Below the pieces are notes generated by a model. The model searched no databases. It was given only the letters and a program-made list of their open reading frames with translations, and was not told the DNA's origin. Made by a program: the position numbers and the translations under genes. Source: Gimesia chilikensis (GTDB lineage Bacteria > Planctomycetota > Planctomycetia > Planctomycetales > Planctomycetaceae). From it: 64,000 nt of DNA. The DNA lies in NCBI RefSeq assembly GCF_008329715.1, contig NZ_VTSR01000022.1:124001-188000 (forward strand). Reading direction: 5' to 3'. Each line of letters starts with the position of its first letter. Positions within the stretch are counted from its first letter, which is position 1. Of this stretch, positions 18,362 to 27,449 are shown in pieces.

Positions 18362-18507
18362 TCAGTTGTCCTGCGCTGGATCGCTCGCGGTTATCAACGG
18401 CGGTGAATAATATGGTCAAACTTAATTGTGGATTGCATGTGAGGGGGCGTCAACTCTGACTTACGAGAGTTTCATATGGGAGCCATAATCCAGGGTTTTC
18501 AGTACGT

Positions 18508-19362
18508 TCAGGATGAAGAAGATTCTTCATGGCCCTGATTCACAATCTGATGGTACTTCTGCCGGATCTCGTTGATGTCGACCGTGGGGGCCGGGAACTT
18601 CATGTCCAGTGCTGACAGGGTTTCGGATACGATGCGGGAGATCGCCAGGTTGCGGAACCATTTGTGATTGGAGGGAATGATGAACCAGGGAGCGTGGAGT
18701 GTGCTGCACTGGCTGAGGGCGGCTTCGAAGGCGGTCGTGTATTCGTCCCACAGGGGACGCTCTGAATAATCGCTGTCGCTGATTTTCCAGTGGCGGGCGG
18801 GATCGTCAATTCGCTGTTTGAAACGGGCCAGTTGTTCGTCCGCATCGATGTGCAGATAGAACTTGAGGATGTGCGTCCCGCTGTCCGCCAGCTGTTGTTC
18901 GAAGTGGTTGATGTGCGCGTAACGTTGAGACCAGACATCCTGAGGGACCAGGTTGTGTACGCGGACGACCAGCACATCTTCGTAATGCGAGCGGTTGAAG
19001 ATCGCCACTTCACCTTTCGCGGGGGTGGCCCGATGGTAACGCCAGAGGAAATCGTGGGCGGCTTCCTCCCTGGTGGGAACTTTGAAAGCGGCGACCTTAC
19101 AGCCCTGCGGGTTCATGGCCCCCAGCACGTGCTTGATGGTGCCATCCTTGCCTGCTGCATCGCGGCCCTGCAGACAGATCAACAGCGACCGTTTGTTTTC
19201 GGCGTACATCAGATATTGCAGGTCGGCGAGTTGCTGGCGATAGGTTTCGATTTCGGGCAAGGCGTGCTGATGCGATTCGTGATGGTCTTTAAAGCTGGCA
19301 TCGATTTTCGAGAGATCGACGTGGCTGCCCGGTTCGACACGAAATCTGCTGATGTAATCCAT
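18508..19362 (-). CDS. ppk2: Polyphosphate kinase 2 (PPK2), class III-like
   Basis: A 284-residue PPK2 that moves phosphate between polyphosphate and nucleotides. Walker A is GRDAAGKDG (66-74), the lid region PTREEAAHDFLWRYH, and the Walker B stretch VAIFNRSHYEDVLVVRVHNL. The NLVPQDVW and WFIIPSNHKWFRN parts resemble class III enzymes, which phosphorylate both AMP and ADP from polyphosphate, but class cannot be proven by eye. It follows the P-type ATPase gene by 50 bases on the same strand, suggesting one operon. AAGGA precedes the ATG at a good distance. Confidence 0.92.
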   Translation of the reverse strand: MDYISRFRVEPGSHVDLSKIDASFKDHHESHQHALPEIETYRQQLADLQYLMYAENKRSLLICLQGRDAAGKDGTIKHVLGAMNPQGCKVAAFKVPTREEAAHDFLWRYHRATPAKGEVAIFNRSHYEDVLVVRVHNLVPQDVWSQRYAHINHFEQQLADSGTHILKFYLHIDADEQLARFKQRIDDPARHWKISDSDYSERPLWDEYTTAFEAALSQCSTLHAPWFIIPSNHKWFRNLAISRIVSETLSALDMKFPAPTVDINEIRQKYHQIVNQGHEESSSS

Positions 19363-19412
19363 GACGTGCTTTCCTTATTAGACAGACGGCTGCTGCGGTG
19401 AGAGTCAAAAAC

Positions 19413-21992
19413 TTATTTACGACCTGCGCTGCGACTGTGTAAAAAACGTTTATACCAGGGCGGACGACCATTCTCGTGGTTTGAGATTTTGCGATAAATG
19501 ACCTGCTTGACCAGATCGAGGAGGACCATCCAGGCCAGCATGTAGAGCCAGACCAGACCGATCAGCTTCCAGTGGATGGGAGTGACGAACCAGCCAAAAC
19601 CGCACATCAGTACGGCCAGGATCTGTGTGCCAACAATGGCCGAGAACAGGGGGAGGGCCGGCCAGGGGGGCATGAAAAATGCGCCCCGCGAACGCATGAC
19701 GAACAGCAGCAGGTGTCCTCCGGCGACAAGTTGCAGGAATATGATGGTCTGCAGTTGATCGTGATTGAGGCTGATGCGAGACATCCAGTCCGGGTTCGTG
19801 ATCCATTCCTCGCCGATCAGCAGCAGGCCGAACGTCTGCACGATTGAGAGCAGGCCCATGAAACTGGAGATTAACAGCAGACGTCGCATGTTCCAGCGAA
19901 CCGGTTTCGGGGGCAGCAGCGTATTGTCGTAAGCGATGGTCATGATCGGGACGTCGTCCAGGAGTGCCAGGAAGACGATCATGACTGGCGTTAAGGGGGA
20001 GAAGCCGAAAATGATGGTCGAGAGTACGACGACAAACATGATGTCGAGCGTCATGGTGACCCGGAACAGGACATAGTTGATGATGCGTTCGAAGATCTTG
20101 CGGGCTTCGTCGATGGCATCGACGATTGTGGAGAGACCGGGTTCGGTCAGAATCAGGTCCGCAGCGGCGCGGGCGGCATCGGTGGCGCCACTGACGGCCA
20201 CACCACAGTCCGCCTGTTTGAGGGCGGGGGCATCGTTGACGCCATCGCCGGTCATCGCGACGACATGCCCGCGGTCCTGGAGGGCTTTCACAATGCCGTA
20301 CTTGTGTTCGGGGAAGACCCGCCCGAAACCGTCGGCCCTTTCGACGCAGGCGGTGATCGACTCGGGGAGGTGGCTCATGTCCATTTCTTTTGTGAACAGG
20401 TCGGACGCGGGCTGCAGGTGAGTGCCCATGCCGAGCTGACGACAGATTTCACTGCCGATGGCCACGTCGTCACCGGTGATCATCTTCACGCCCAGTCCAT
20501 GTTCCTGGGCACGGCGGATGGTCTCCCGGGAATCGTCACGAGGGGGATCGAGCAGAGAGAGGATGCCGAGAAACGTCCAGCTTTGTCCATCGTCCGACGA
20601 CTGGGCAACTCCCAGGGCCCGCATGCCACGGGAGGCGAGGTCGAGCACAGACTGTTCGCCGCGGTGCTGGGTTTCCGGATCGAGGTGACATAATTCAATG
20701 ATGACCTGCGGGGCGCCTTTGGTGAATTTCCAGGAAGTTCCCTGGGAGTCGGTCAGAGTGGCTTCCGTACGTTTGCTGACCGGATCAAAAGGGACGAACT
20801 TCTGCAGCTGATACTGATCGAGGATGTCCGGTTGTTGCAGACCGGCGATGACCGCCAGATCGATGGGATCGTCGTCGTCCCGTTTGGAAGCCAGGGCTCC
20901 GCCGCGGATGACTTCCTGGGGATCGGTGGAGGCGAACAGAATCGGCTCTCCCAGGCTCAGCTGGTTTTTGGTCAGGGTGCCTGTCTTGTCGGAGCAGAGG
21001 ATGTCGACGCCCGCTAGTTCTTCGATCGCTTCCAGTCGAGAGACGATCGCTTTTTTCCGGGAGAGTGCCAGGGCGCCCAGGGCATTGGTCACGGTAATAA
21101 CGGTGGGCATGGCGACCGGGATGGAGGCAATGAGCAGGACCAGCACCATCCGCAGAATGTTGACCAGTTCTTCCAGGTGCCAGTCATCCCGGAGTACAAC
21201 CTGCCGATAAAATTCGACACCCATCAGTACAAAGGCGAGGGACATGGAGAGGAAAATCAGGAAGTCGCCGATCTGGCCTACTGCTTTCTGGGAGTGAGAG
21301 GCTTCTGCGCCTGCCGCTGCGACGAGGCTGGCGGTGCGGCCGAAGAAGGTCTTGTTCCCGGTACCGAAGACGACGGCCGTCATTTCTCCCTTCCTGGCGA
21401 TGCTGCCCGAATAGCCGCTGTCGCCGACTTTCTTGCTGACAGGCAGTGATTCTCCGGTCAGCGCTGCCTGGTCAATGCTGATGTAGTCACCTGCAATGAA
21501 GCGGACGTCGGCGGCGAGGACTTCGCCGAGTTTAATGCGGATAATGTCGCCGGGAACGACCTCGGCGGCGTCGATGGATGCGAATTGGCCGTCGCGGAGA
21601 ACTCGGGCCCGCGGAGCCATGCCTGCCTTGAGGGCGGCCAGCGCGTTGCTGGCTTTGCGTTCCTGCCAGAACCCGGAGCCGGCATTATAGATCAGCAGGC
21701 CCATGATGATGCCGAAGTCGGGCCAGTGGCCAATGAGTGCCGAGAGCAGGGCGGCGGCTTCGATCATCCAGGGGATCGGTCCCCAGAAATAACGCAGAAA
21801 TTTCTGCAGATCGCTGAGCTGGTGATCTTCCAGTTCGTTGCGGCCGTACTGTGTCAGGCGTGATGCCGCCTCGGTAGAGGTCAGTCCCTGGGGGGATGTC
21901 TGGAGTTGCTGAAAGACGGCGTCCAGTTCTTCCCGTTCCAGGTCTGGTGTGTTGTCTGAACGATTGCGGGAGGCGGGCTGGGTAGTACTCAT
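19413..21992 (-). CDS. Plasma-membrane-type proton-pumping P-type ATPase (P3A)
   Basis: An 859-residue cation pump. Cation-ATPase N domain at about 15-75, actuator TGES at 179-182, phosphorylation site CSDKTGTLTKNQ (Asp335), nucleotide domain with KGAPQVI, hinge MTGDGVNDAPALKQADCGVA, and about ten membrane segments including VLLIASIPVAMPTVIT and LALLDDVPIMTIAYDN, all in the pattern of plant and fungal H+-ATPases. It should export protons at the cost of ATP. The ATG at 21992 has GGAG 8 bases before it and begins just ahead of the conserved region; a longer in-frame start at 22142 would add 50 unlike residues. PPK2 lies directly downstream. Confidence 0.92.
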   Translation of the reverse strand: MSTTQPASRNRSDNTPDLEREELDAVFQQLQTSPQGLTSTEAASRLTQYGRNELEDHQLSDLQKFLRYFWGPIPWMIEAAALLSALIGHWPDFGIIMGLLIYNAGSGFWQERKASNALAALKAGMAPRARVLRDGQFASIDAAEVVPGDIIRIKLGEVLAADVRFIAGDYISIDQAALTGESLPVSKKVGDSGYSGSIARKGEMTAVVFGTGNKTFFGRTASLVAAAGAEASHSQKAVGQIGDFLIFLSMSLAFVLMGVEFYRQVVLRDDWHLEELVNILRMVLVLLIASIPVAMPTVITVTNALGALALSRKKAIVSRLEAIEELAGVDILCSDKTGTLTKNQLSLGEPILFASTDPQEVIRGGALASKRDDDDPIDLAVIAGLQQPDILDQYQLQKFVPFDPVSKRTEATLTDSQGTSWKFTKGAPQVIIELCHLDPETQHRGEQSVLDLASRGMRALGVAQSSDDGQSWTFLGILSLLDPPRDDSRETIRRAQEHGLGVKMITGDDVAIGSEICRQLGMGTHLQPASDLFTKEMDMSHLPESITACVERADGFGRVFPEHKYGIVKALQDRGHVVAMTGDGVNDAPALKQADCGVAVSGATDAARAAADLILTEPGLSTIVDAIDEARKIFERIINYVLFRVTMTLDIMFVVVLSTIIFGFSPLTPVMIVFLALLDDVPIMTIAYDNTLLPPKPVRWNMRRLLLISSFMGLLSIVQTFGLLLIGEEWITNPDWMSRISLNHDQLQTIIFLQLVAGGHLLLFVMRSRGAFFMPPWPALPLFSAIVGTQILAVLMCGFGWFVTPIHWKLIGLVWLYMLAWMVLLDLVKQVIYRKISNHENGRPPWYKRFLHSRSAGRK

Positions 21993-22183
21993 CTCGGGTG
22001 CTCTCCGAAACATCAATGGGGAAGATGGTCCGATACGTTCGCTGTCTGATTTCAGTATAGCATTCCGAAATTCGACAGACACGTCTGCGGGCTGTTTTTG
22101 TCTATCCGAATCTGAGGTGTCCCAGTATGATGCTTCCGTCAACTTGAGGTTGAATCAGAGTGAAAGTCAGAGAGGTAAGATAG

Positions 22184-22696
22184 ATGGTATTCGAGGCACA
22201 ACCCACACTGACCGGCAGGCTGCTGGAACTGCGTCCGCTGCAGGAGGATGATTATGAGGCTTTGTTTGCGGTTGCCTCTGATCCGTTGATCTGGGAACAG
22301 CATCCGGCGTCTGACCGTTATCAGCCGGAAGTGTTTCAGAAATTCTTCCGGGACGCGATGGAATCAGGCGGGGCGTTGCTGGCGATCGATCAGGCGACCG
22401 GTGCCGTGATCGGTTCTTCACGCTACCACGGGTATAACGAGAGTGCCTCCGAAGTGGAGATCGGCTGGACTTTTCTGGCACGTTCGCACTGGGGCGGACC
22501 GTTTAACGGCGAAATGAAGCAGCTGATGCTGCAGCACTCGTTTCAGTTTGTCGATTCGGTGATCTTTCTGATCGGTCCGGAAAACATTCGTTCGCAGCGG
22601 GCGGTGGAAAAGATCGGCGGTGTGCGCGACGGCAGCCGAACCGATGCCTCGGGGATGGAGAGCTGGCTGTATCGGATTCGTGCGGTTGATTACTGA
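22184..22696 (+). CDS. GNAT-family N-acetyltransferase
   Basis: A 170-residue acetyltransferase of the RimJ/RimL-like GNAT group. It opens with TGRLLELRPLQEDDYEALFAV, and has IGSSRYHGYNESASEVEIGW for the central strands, then SVIFLIGPENIRSQRAVEKI for the acetyl-CoA-binding turn and the Asn/Ser pair of the family. Target unknown; small molecules or protein N-termini are typical. A GAGGT ribosome site 7 bases before the ATG supports the start. It is divergent from the H+-ATPase gene. Confidence 0.88.
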   Translation: MVFEAQPTLTGRLLELRPLQEDDYEALFAVASDPLIWEQHPASDRYQPEVFQKFFRDAMESGGALLAIDQATGAVIGSSRYHGYNESASEVEIGWTFLARSHWGGPFNGEMKQLMLQHSFQFVDSVIFLIGPENIRSQRAVEKIGGVRDGSRTDASGMESWLYRIRAVDY

Positions 22697-22788
22697 GGGC
22701 AAAAAAGTTACTGAATGTTTGATCTGGTTCTGATAAAATCAGATCCATACAGTTAAGTGATTCGCCGTCAAATATTCGGAGCATTAAC

Positions 22789-23247
22789 ATGGCTGAACAG
22801 CGATTTCTTGTCTCTTACGAGGGGGATTGCGTGCGAGTGGTGGTGCCGACGCCTCCACTGATTAAGAGGATGCAGCAGATGCCTTTTAAATCGCTCAATT
22901 TAATGGAGTTGTATCTGGAACGTCTGTTGTTGCAACAGGAGACGCCGCTGCGGGCGCTGTTTGAAATTGATGCCGACCGGTTTCGCATGATTTTGGTTGC
23001 CACCGAACTGGGAGAGCGAATCGAAACTGACTGGCCGCGAAAGAAGATTGTGGCACTGCGTAATAACCGCTATGGTCACGGGCTCTGGATACGCGTGCAG
23101 GGGACAATTATGGAGTCGTATCTGGAAGATATGGATGACGATCTGATCGAAGCCCTGAGTACTGAACTGTGGAAGATAATCAAGAACTTTGATGAACAAT
23201 CAACGGGCGTGAATTCTACAGGAATCGAAGACAATTCCTGTTGTTGA
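22789..23247 (+). CDS. Protein of unknown function (152 aa)
   Basis: Not recognised. A cytoplasmic-looking protein with no signal peptide or membrane segment. The N-terminal half mixes short strands (RFLVSYEGDCVRVVVPTPP) and a helix (FKSLNLMELYLERLLLQ), the middle has FEIDADRFRMILVATELGE, and the C-terminal part is an acidic helical stretch (MDDDLIEALSTELWKIIKNF) ending in a Cys pair. GGAG lies 8 bases before the ATG. It lies 37 bases before another unknown gene and shares its acidic character, so the two may form a pair. Confidence 0.75.
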   Translation: MAEQRFLVSYEGDCVRVVVPTPPLIKRMQQMPFKSLNLMELYLERLLLQQETPLRALFEIDADRFRMILVATELGERIETDWPRKKIVALRNNRYGHGLWIRVQGTIMESYLEDMDDDLIEALSTELWKIIKNFDEQSTGVNSTGIEDNSCC

Positions 23248-23284
23248 AGCAGCCTGTTTGAATTTTTAGATAAAAAGGCCAGAA

Positions 23285-23803
23285 ATGTTGGAATGGAAAG
23301 ATCAGTCAAGCCGCCAATCGAACAGCTATGAAGGTGTTCTGCCGGAGGATCATAAATCTGGTATCGAAGAAATATTAATGGCGTTGTTTGAGTTTCTGAA
23401 TGAAAACATCATTGGCAAGGGAAATGCGGTCGATTTTGATCAGCTGCTGTTTCAGGTAAGTCCCGATACCGGCTGGGTGATTGCGTCTGCCGTGATTGCG
23501 GAGCAGTATGAGCGGGGCTATATCGACGCCTGTCACGTGCGGATTCAGGAGATTCAGGACCGGTATTATGTTTTCGCTGATGACGAGGAGCTGGAAGCTA
23601 ACGATGAGGAATTCAGCAGATGCGTCAAATCCATCGAGCGGGAAATCGGGCAGACGTTTCACCAGATTCTGTCAACGCATCTACATGAGCTGAGAAAGCG
23701 GTGTTCGGAACGCGGCTTTGATTACATTCAGCTGGAAAGCGGAATGGAAATGGGCGTCTTGTACGAGGAACATTATGATCCCGCCGGGGCAGAGCCAGCT
23801 TAG
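23285..23803 (+). CDS. Protein of unknown function (172 aa), acidic
   Basis: Not recognised. Strongly acidic, soluble and mainly helical. The first 30 residues are polar; then come a long amphipathic helix (GIEEILMALFEFLNENIIGK) and a second helical region (FSRCVKSIEREIGQTFHQIL). It sits just after the 152-residue unknown gene on the same strand. The stop overlaps by 4 bases the end of the convergent lipoprotein gene. A short GC-rich stretch (AAAGGCC) precedes the ATG as a weak ribosome site. Confidence 0.72.
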   Translation: MLEWKDQSSRQSNSYEGVLPEDHKSGIEEILMALFEFLNENIIGKGNAVDFDQLLFQVSPDTGWVIASAVIAEQYERGYIDACHVRIQEIQDRYYVFADDEELEANDEEFSRCVKSIEREIGQTFHQILSTHLHELRKRCSERGFDYIQLESGMEMGVLYEEHYDPAGAEPA

Positions 23804-24687
23804 TTCGTCGGCTTCGCTGATTCTGTCTCAGTCTGTTCGGGAGACTGCTCGACGGCCGTTAAGAGCGATTTCAGTTCGGGCTGCAGGTGCTGCATTTCTG
23901 GATCTTCGATTAATGTCCGCAGGCGTTGCAGGGCTTCGGTGCGGCTGGCTTCTGGCAGAGCGGGCAGGATTACCGGGTAGGTGTTCTGCATGTAGCCGAG
24001 GAGCCTTTTGAGTTCCGAGGTGCGATAGAGGTGTGATTCGGTCGGGACTTTCAGATTGGCGATCACCACCGTTGCCAGATTTTTTCGCACGTTGTCCAGA
24101 CTTTCCATGCGCGTGGGGTAGGTGGGATCATTCTTATCCAGTGTGGGCAGAAATTCGTTGAGCAGGCTCACGATGGTGGCGGATAAACGCAGGGTAGATC
24201 CGATCATTTCGATCAGTTCGCTGTCGGCGACTTTCTGGTCTGCAAATGCGGTGGCATAGAGAACCAGGATCTGATTACTGGACTGCATCAGCAGGATGGC
24301 TTCATGCACGCGGACCTCAATGGGGGATTGTTCGTTCTGATACAGCTCCAGATTCTCGGCTGAGGTGATCCGCTCGAAGAGCTTGCCGGACTGAGGGCTC
24401 TGGTAACGCGGGAGCAGCGCGGCGTCCTCTCTGGTCAGTTTGCCCAGGGCTTCGGCTGCCTGCTGCATGTCACTGCCGGTCCAGTTACGGTCATGGGCGG
24501 GGACTCCGGCTTCCAGGTACTCAGCTAACGGCAATGAATGATCGTCGGGAACCTGATTGTCACTGGCCGGGGCGACGGGCAGCGGGGGATCAGTGGCTAC
24601 GGAATCAGCAGAGTCTGAACAGCCAGTCATGCCGATCAGGGAGAGTAGCAAAATCAAAAGAGAGCAGCGGGAGATTGAAGATCGCAA
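23800..24687 (-). CDS. Lipoprotein of unknown function
   Basis: A 295-residue exported lipoprotein: a signal sequence of basic start and hydrophobic core ends in the lipobox LIGMTGC, so Cys23 would be lipidated. The rest is almost entirely helical, soluble and rich in Leu, Glu and Gln (AEALGKLTREDAALLPRYQ, SNQILVLYATAFADQKVADS), without a family I can name. Translation starts at a TTG with GAGG 6 bases upstream. Its last 4 bases overlap the 3' end of the convergent gene. Confidence 0.8.
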   Translation of the reverse strand: MRSSISRCSLLILLLSLIGMTGCSDSADSVATDPPLPVAPASDNQVPDDHSLPLAEYLEAGVPAHDRNWTGSDMQQAAEALGKLTREDAALLPRYQSPQSGKLFERITSAENLELYQNEQSPIEVRVHEAILLMQSSNQILVLYATAFADQKVADSELIEMIGSTLRLSATIVSLLNEFLPTLDKNDPTYPTRMESLDNVRKNLATVVIANLKVPTESHLYRTSELKRLLGYMQNTYPVILPALPEASRTEALQRLRTLIEDPEMQHLQPELKSLLTAVEQSPEQTETESAKPTN

Positions 24688-25065
24688 GGTTTACCTCGGG
24701 CATCAGGTTGACCAGTTGATAGTTGATGTGGGGACATTGTTTCAGGTGCCGGCGATTGAATCAATGCCGTTTGCCGACCTGCCATTTTCCGGCTTTTTTT
24801 CCAAAACAGGATATTTCACCGCCCGGTTTCGCGAAGCGTTACGCCTGAAAGGATGTGGACGCGGTCTGCGAACTGAGAATTCGGTTTCCATGGGCGAGAC
24901 GTTTGTGCATAATGATTGATTCGGCCCGGGCAGTTTCTGGTTCCGGGGCCTGGGAGAATCTCTCCATTTCAAAGCAGAGGAAGAAACGAGACACAGGTTA
25001 AGCGACCGGTAAATACAGGCAGTAGTTGCTGTCTGATACTGAGGGCCATTCACTGCGAGGCGACC
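24688..25065. other. Intergenic region between divergent lipoprotein and kinase genes
   Basis: About 380 bases holding promoters for both outward genes. The open frame continues upstream of the kinase start to 24916, but it has poor content there and the ribosome site at 25066 argues against using it. Nothing else was seen. Confidence 0.5.
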
Positions 25066-27249
25066 ATGTCTGAAGAGTACGAGCTGATAGAAGGCGATCT
25101 GGATCAGATTATTGCCAGTCTGATGCGGAAGATCGACCAGGGGGAGAAAATTGATGCTCAACAGCTGGTGATGGATCACCCGCATCTCCAGGTCGAGCTC
25201 GAAGCTTATCTGGCTGACGTGGCACTGATCGAAAAACTCGCCGGCCCTACCGCATCGGAGCAGTGTTATGCTTCCGAGTGGAGTGTGAAGGCAGAGCAGA
25301 CGGCCCATTATAGGCAGAGCGGTCATTCTGAGTCTGATACAGAGAGCCAGCCGTTGCAGGGGCGTTTCGGTCGCTACCAGATTGAAAAGGTGTTGGGGCA
25401 GGGGGCGATGGGAACCGTGTACCTGGCGGAGGATCTGGAACTGGAACGGCAGGTGGCATTGAAAGTGCCCAGGCTGGATGATTCCGAGTCAGCCGAGATG
25501 GTGCTGGAGCGTTTCTATCGTGAGGCTCGTTCCGCGGCCACGCTGCGCCATCGAGGGATCTGTCCTGTCTATGATGTCGGGAGCGAGGAGGGAGTGAGTT
25601 ACATTTCCATGGCTTTTATTCCCGGGATGCCGTTAGCGACTTGTATCGCCCAGGGGAAAATCAGTTCGCAGCGTAAGATCGGGATCGTGATGCGCAAACT
25701 GGCCCTGGCGCTCGAAGCGGCGCATCAGCAGGGAGTGATCCACCGCGATCTCAAGCCGGCGAATATCATGCTGGATGAAGATAACGAGCCCGTGATTATG
25801 GACTTCGGACTGGCGCGTCAGCTGGGAAAGCAGGAAGCGGAACGTCTGACAGTCACCGGCATGGTGATGGGGTCGCCGGCGTATATGTCTCCCGAACAGG
25901 TCACCGGTGACCTTGATGCGGTGGGGCCACAGAGTGATATCTACAACCTGGGCGTCATCTTGTACGAACTGCTCACAGGCCGGCTTCCGTTCCAGGGACC
26001 GGCCGTGGTTCTGATCGGTCAGATTCTGACGGCAGAGCCCGTTCCTCCTTCCCGTCAGGTAGAGGGCGTCGCGCTCGAACTCGAAGCGATCTGTCTGAAA
26101 ATGCTGGCGAAGAAAATCGACGATCGTTATCAGTCGATGCAGGAAGTCGTCGATGCGCTGACTGCCTTCCTTAAAAAATCAGGACAGACCTCTGCGACTA
26201 AAAGTAAGCGAAAGTCAAGCTCGACGCCGGAGCGACAACCGGTGTCTCACTGGTTTGACTTCCGGAATGGTTCTGTGTCAGGTCGAGCGGTGTTGCTGGC
26301 GGCTGCATTGCCGATCGTATTTCTGCTGGGGGCGATCGTCCTGTTGTTCCGTGCCGGTGAGCGGACCGTGCAGGTGACGATTGATGATCCGTCAGCCGTG
26401 GTGACCATCGATGGAAAACAGCGAGTCAGATTCTCTGGCAAACAGGGTGAGGTTGAGCTGGGAATCGGTCCACACGAAGTAACGGTGACCCACAATGGGA
26501 CCATCGTCAAAGGCTATGATCAGTTTCATTTTGTGGTAGCGGAAAACGGGAACGAACCGCTGGTCATCGAAGTGCTGGATCAGACTGCACCACCTGTTGA
26601 AAAACCAGTGGCAAAACCTGCCAGCGAAAGTCATCCCCTGGACGAACCCGATCCGATGCTGGCCCGTCTGCTGGCGATGATGCGACAGAAGCCGGTCATG
26701 GTTCAGGAGTTTGATTTCAACCGCGGTCCGGAACGGATTGATGTTTCAAATCTCACCTTCCGGGACGGTCGCCTGTTGATCGAGATGAATGCGGGTTCCT
26801 ATGATGGTGCCTGGCCCTGGATCGACGGGAACGGATCGGGGCTGATTCAGGTGGATGTGAAGTTGCTGGAAGGCGCCGGCTGGCTGGTGAATCTGCATAC
26901 TTCTGAAGATATCGGGTTTCTCATCGAATTGAAGGATGGGGAAATGGCCGCCCGAGCTTCTCTGTTCGGGGATCGGAAGAATACGTTGATGCCCGGGTAC
27001 AAACTACTGGAGAAAGAGGCACCGACCCGCGGGGTGAACCAGATCGATCAGTTACTGATTCTGATCGAGGGCCGCAAGATCACTGTGTTCTTAAATGGGA
27101 AACAGTGTGGAGAGCCGTTTACGCTCGATTTTGATATCGGTAAGTACAGTGTGCTGGTCGGGGCGTTGAATAATAACCGGGAGCGGATGACGAAAGTGGA
27201 GTACGAACGGATCCGGATCTTTCCCCTGTTGAATGAATCAGTAAAATAA
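25066..27249 (+). CDS. Ser/Thr protein kinase with single TM and extracytoplasmic PEGA/LamG-like part
   Basis: A 727-residue Hanks-type kinase. A helical N-terminal segment of 60 residues is followed by the kinase domain at about 102-370: GQGAMGTVYLAE, Lys133, VIHRDLKPANIM (His226-Asp228) and DFG at 246-248, intact. A Lys/Ser-rich linker leads to one membrane segment (407-429) and an exported part: a PEGA-like beta domain (VQVTIDDPSAVVTIDG, about 435-510), then a beta-sandwich of about 180 residues (PWIDGNGSGLIQVDVKLLEG) resembling concanavalin-like domains. The ATG has GAGG 5 bases before it. The second half may sense cell-wall or sugar ligands. Confidence 0.9.
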   Translation: MSEEYELIEGDLDQIIASLMRKIDQGEKIDAQQLVMDHPHLQVELEAYLADVALIEKLAGPTASEQCYASEWSVKAEQTAHYRQSGHSESDTESQPLQGRFGRYQIEKVLGQGAMGTVYLAEDLELERQVALKVPRLDDSESAEMVLERFYREARSAATLRHRGICPVYDVGSEEGVSYISMAFIPGMPLATCIAQGKISSQRKIGIVMRKLALALEAAHQQGVIHRDLKPANIMLDEDNEPVIMDFGLARQLGKQEAERLTVTGMVMGSPAYMSPEQVTGDLDAVGPQSDIYNLGVILYELLTGRLPFQGPAVVLIGQILTAEPVPPSRQVEGVALELEAICLKMLAKKIDDRYQSMQEVVDALTAFLKKSGQTSATKSKRKSSSTPERQPVSHWFDFRNGSVSGRAVLLAAALPIVFLLGAIVLLFRAGERTVQVTIDDPSAVVTIDGKQRVRFSGKQGEVELGIGPHEVTVTHNGTIVKGYDQFHFVVAENGNEPLVIEVLDQTAPPVEKPVAKPASESHPLDEPDPMLARLLAMMRQKPVMVQEFDFNRGPERIDVSNLTFRDGRLLIEMNAGSYDGAWPWIDGNGSGLIQVDVKLLEGAGWLVNLHTSEDIGFLIELKDGEMAARASLFGDRKNTLMPGYKLLEKEAPTRGVNQIDQLLILIEGRKITVFLNGKQCGEPFTLDFDIGKYSVLVGALNNNRERMTKVEYERIRIFPLLNESVK

Positions 27250-27304
27250 GCCCGCAACCGACAACGGCGAGGCGGAGATACGCCGTCGTTGTCGGGATGC
27301 GGGC
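27250..27304 (+). terminator. Strong two-part hairpin after the kinase gene
   Basis: Outer GCCCGCA (27250-27256) pairs with TGCGGGC (27298-27304), and an inner CCGACAACGGCG pairs with CGCCG...TTGTCGG with a small bulge. It lies right after the kinase stop. T content after it is modest. Confidence 0.65.
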
Positions 27305-27449
27305 TCGTTCAGCGGGACAGAGAGCTGAGTCCGGCTAAGTCATTATTCTGTTCCGTTATCTTCTTAATTCTGTTGCGGTCCTGGACTGAGCAGGATTATG
27401 GGGAGACAGTTCGCTGGTGTTTAGCATGGCACCAGAGTGATTTAAAGTG

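Noticed and set aside
16871-18406. 511-codon open frame opposite the sulfatase at 16724-18361
   Set aside because: It mirrors the codon bias of the sulfatase on the other strand, has no ribosome site and no family features, while the sulfatase has all active-site motifs.
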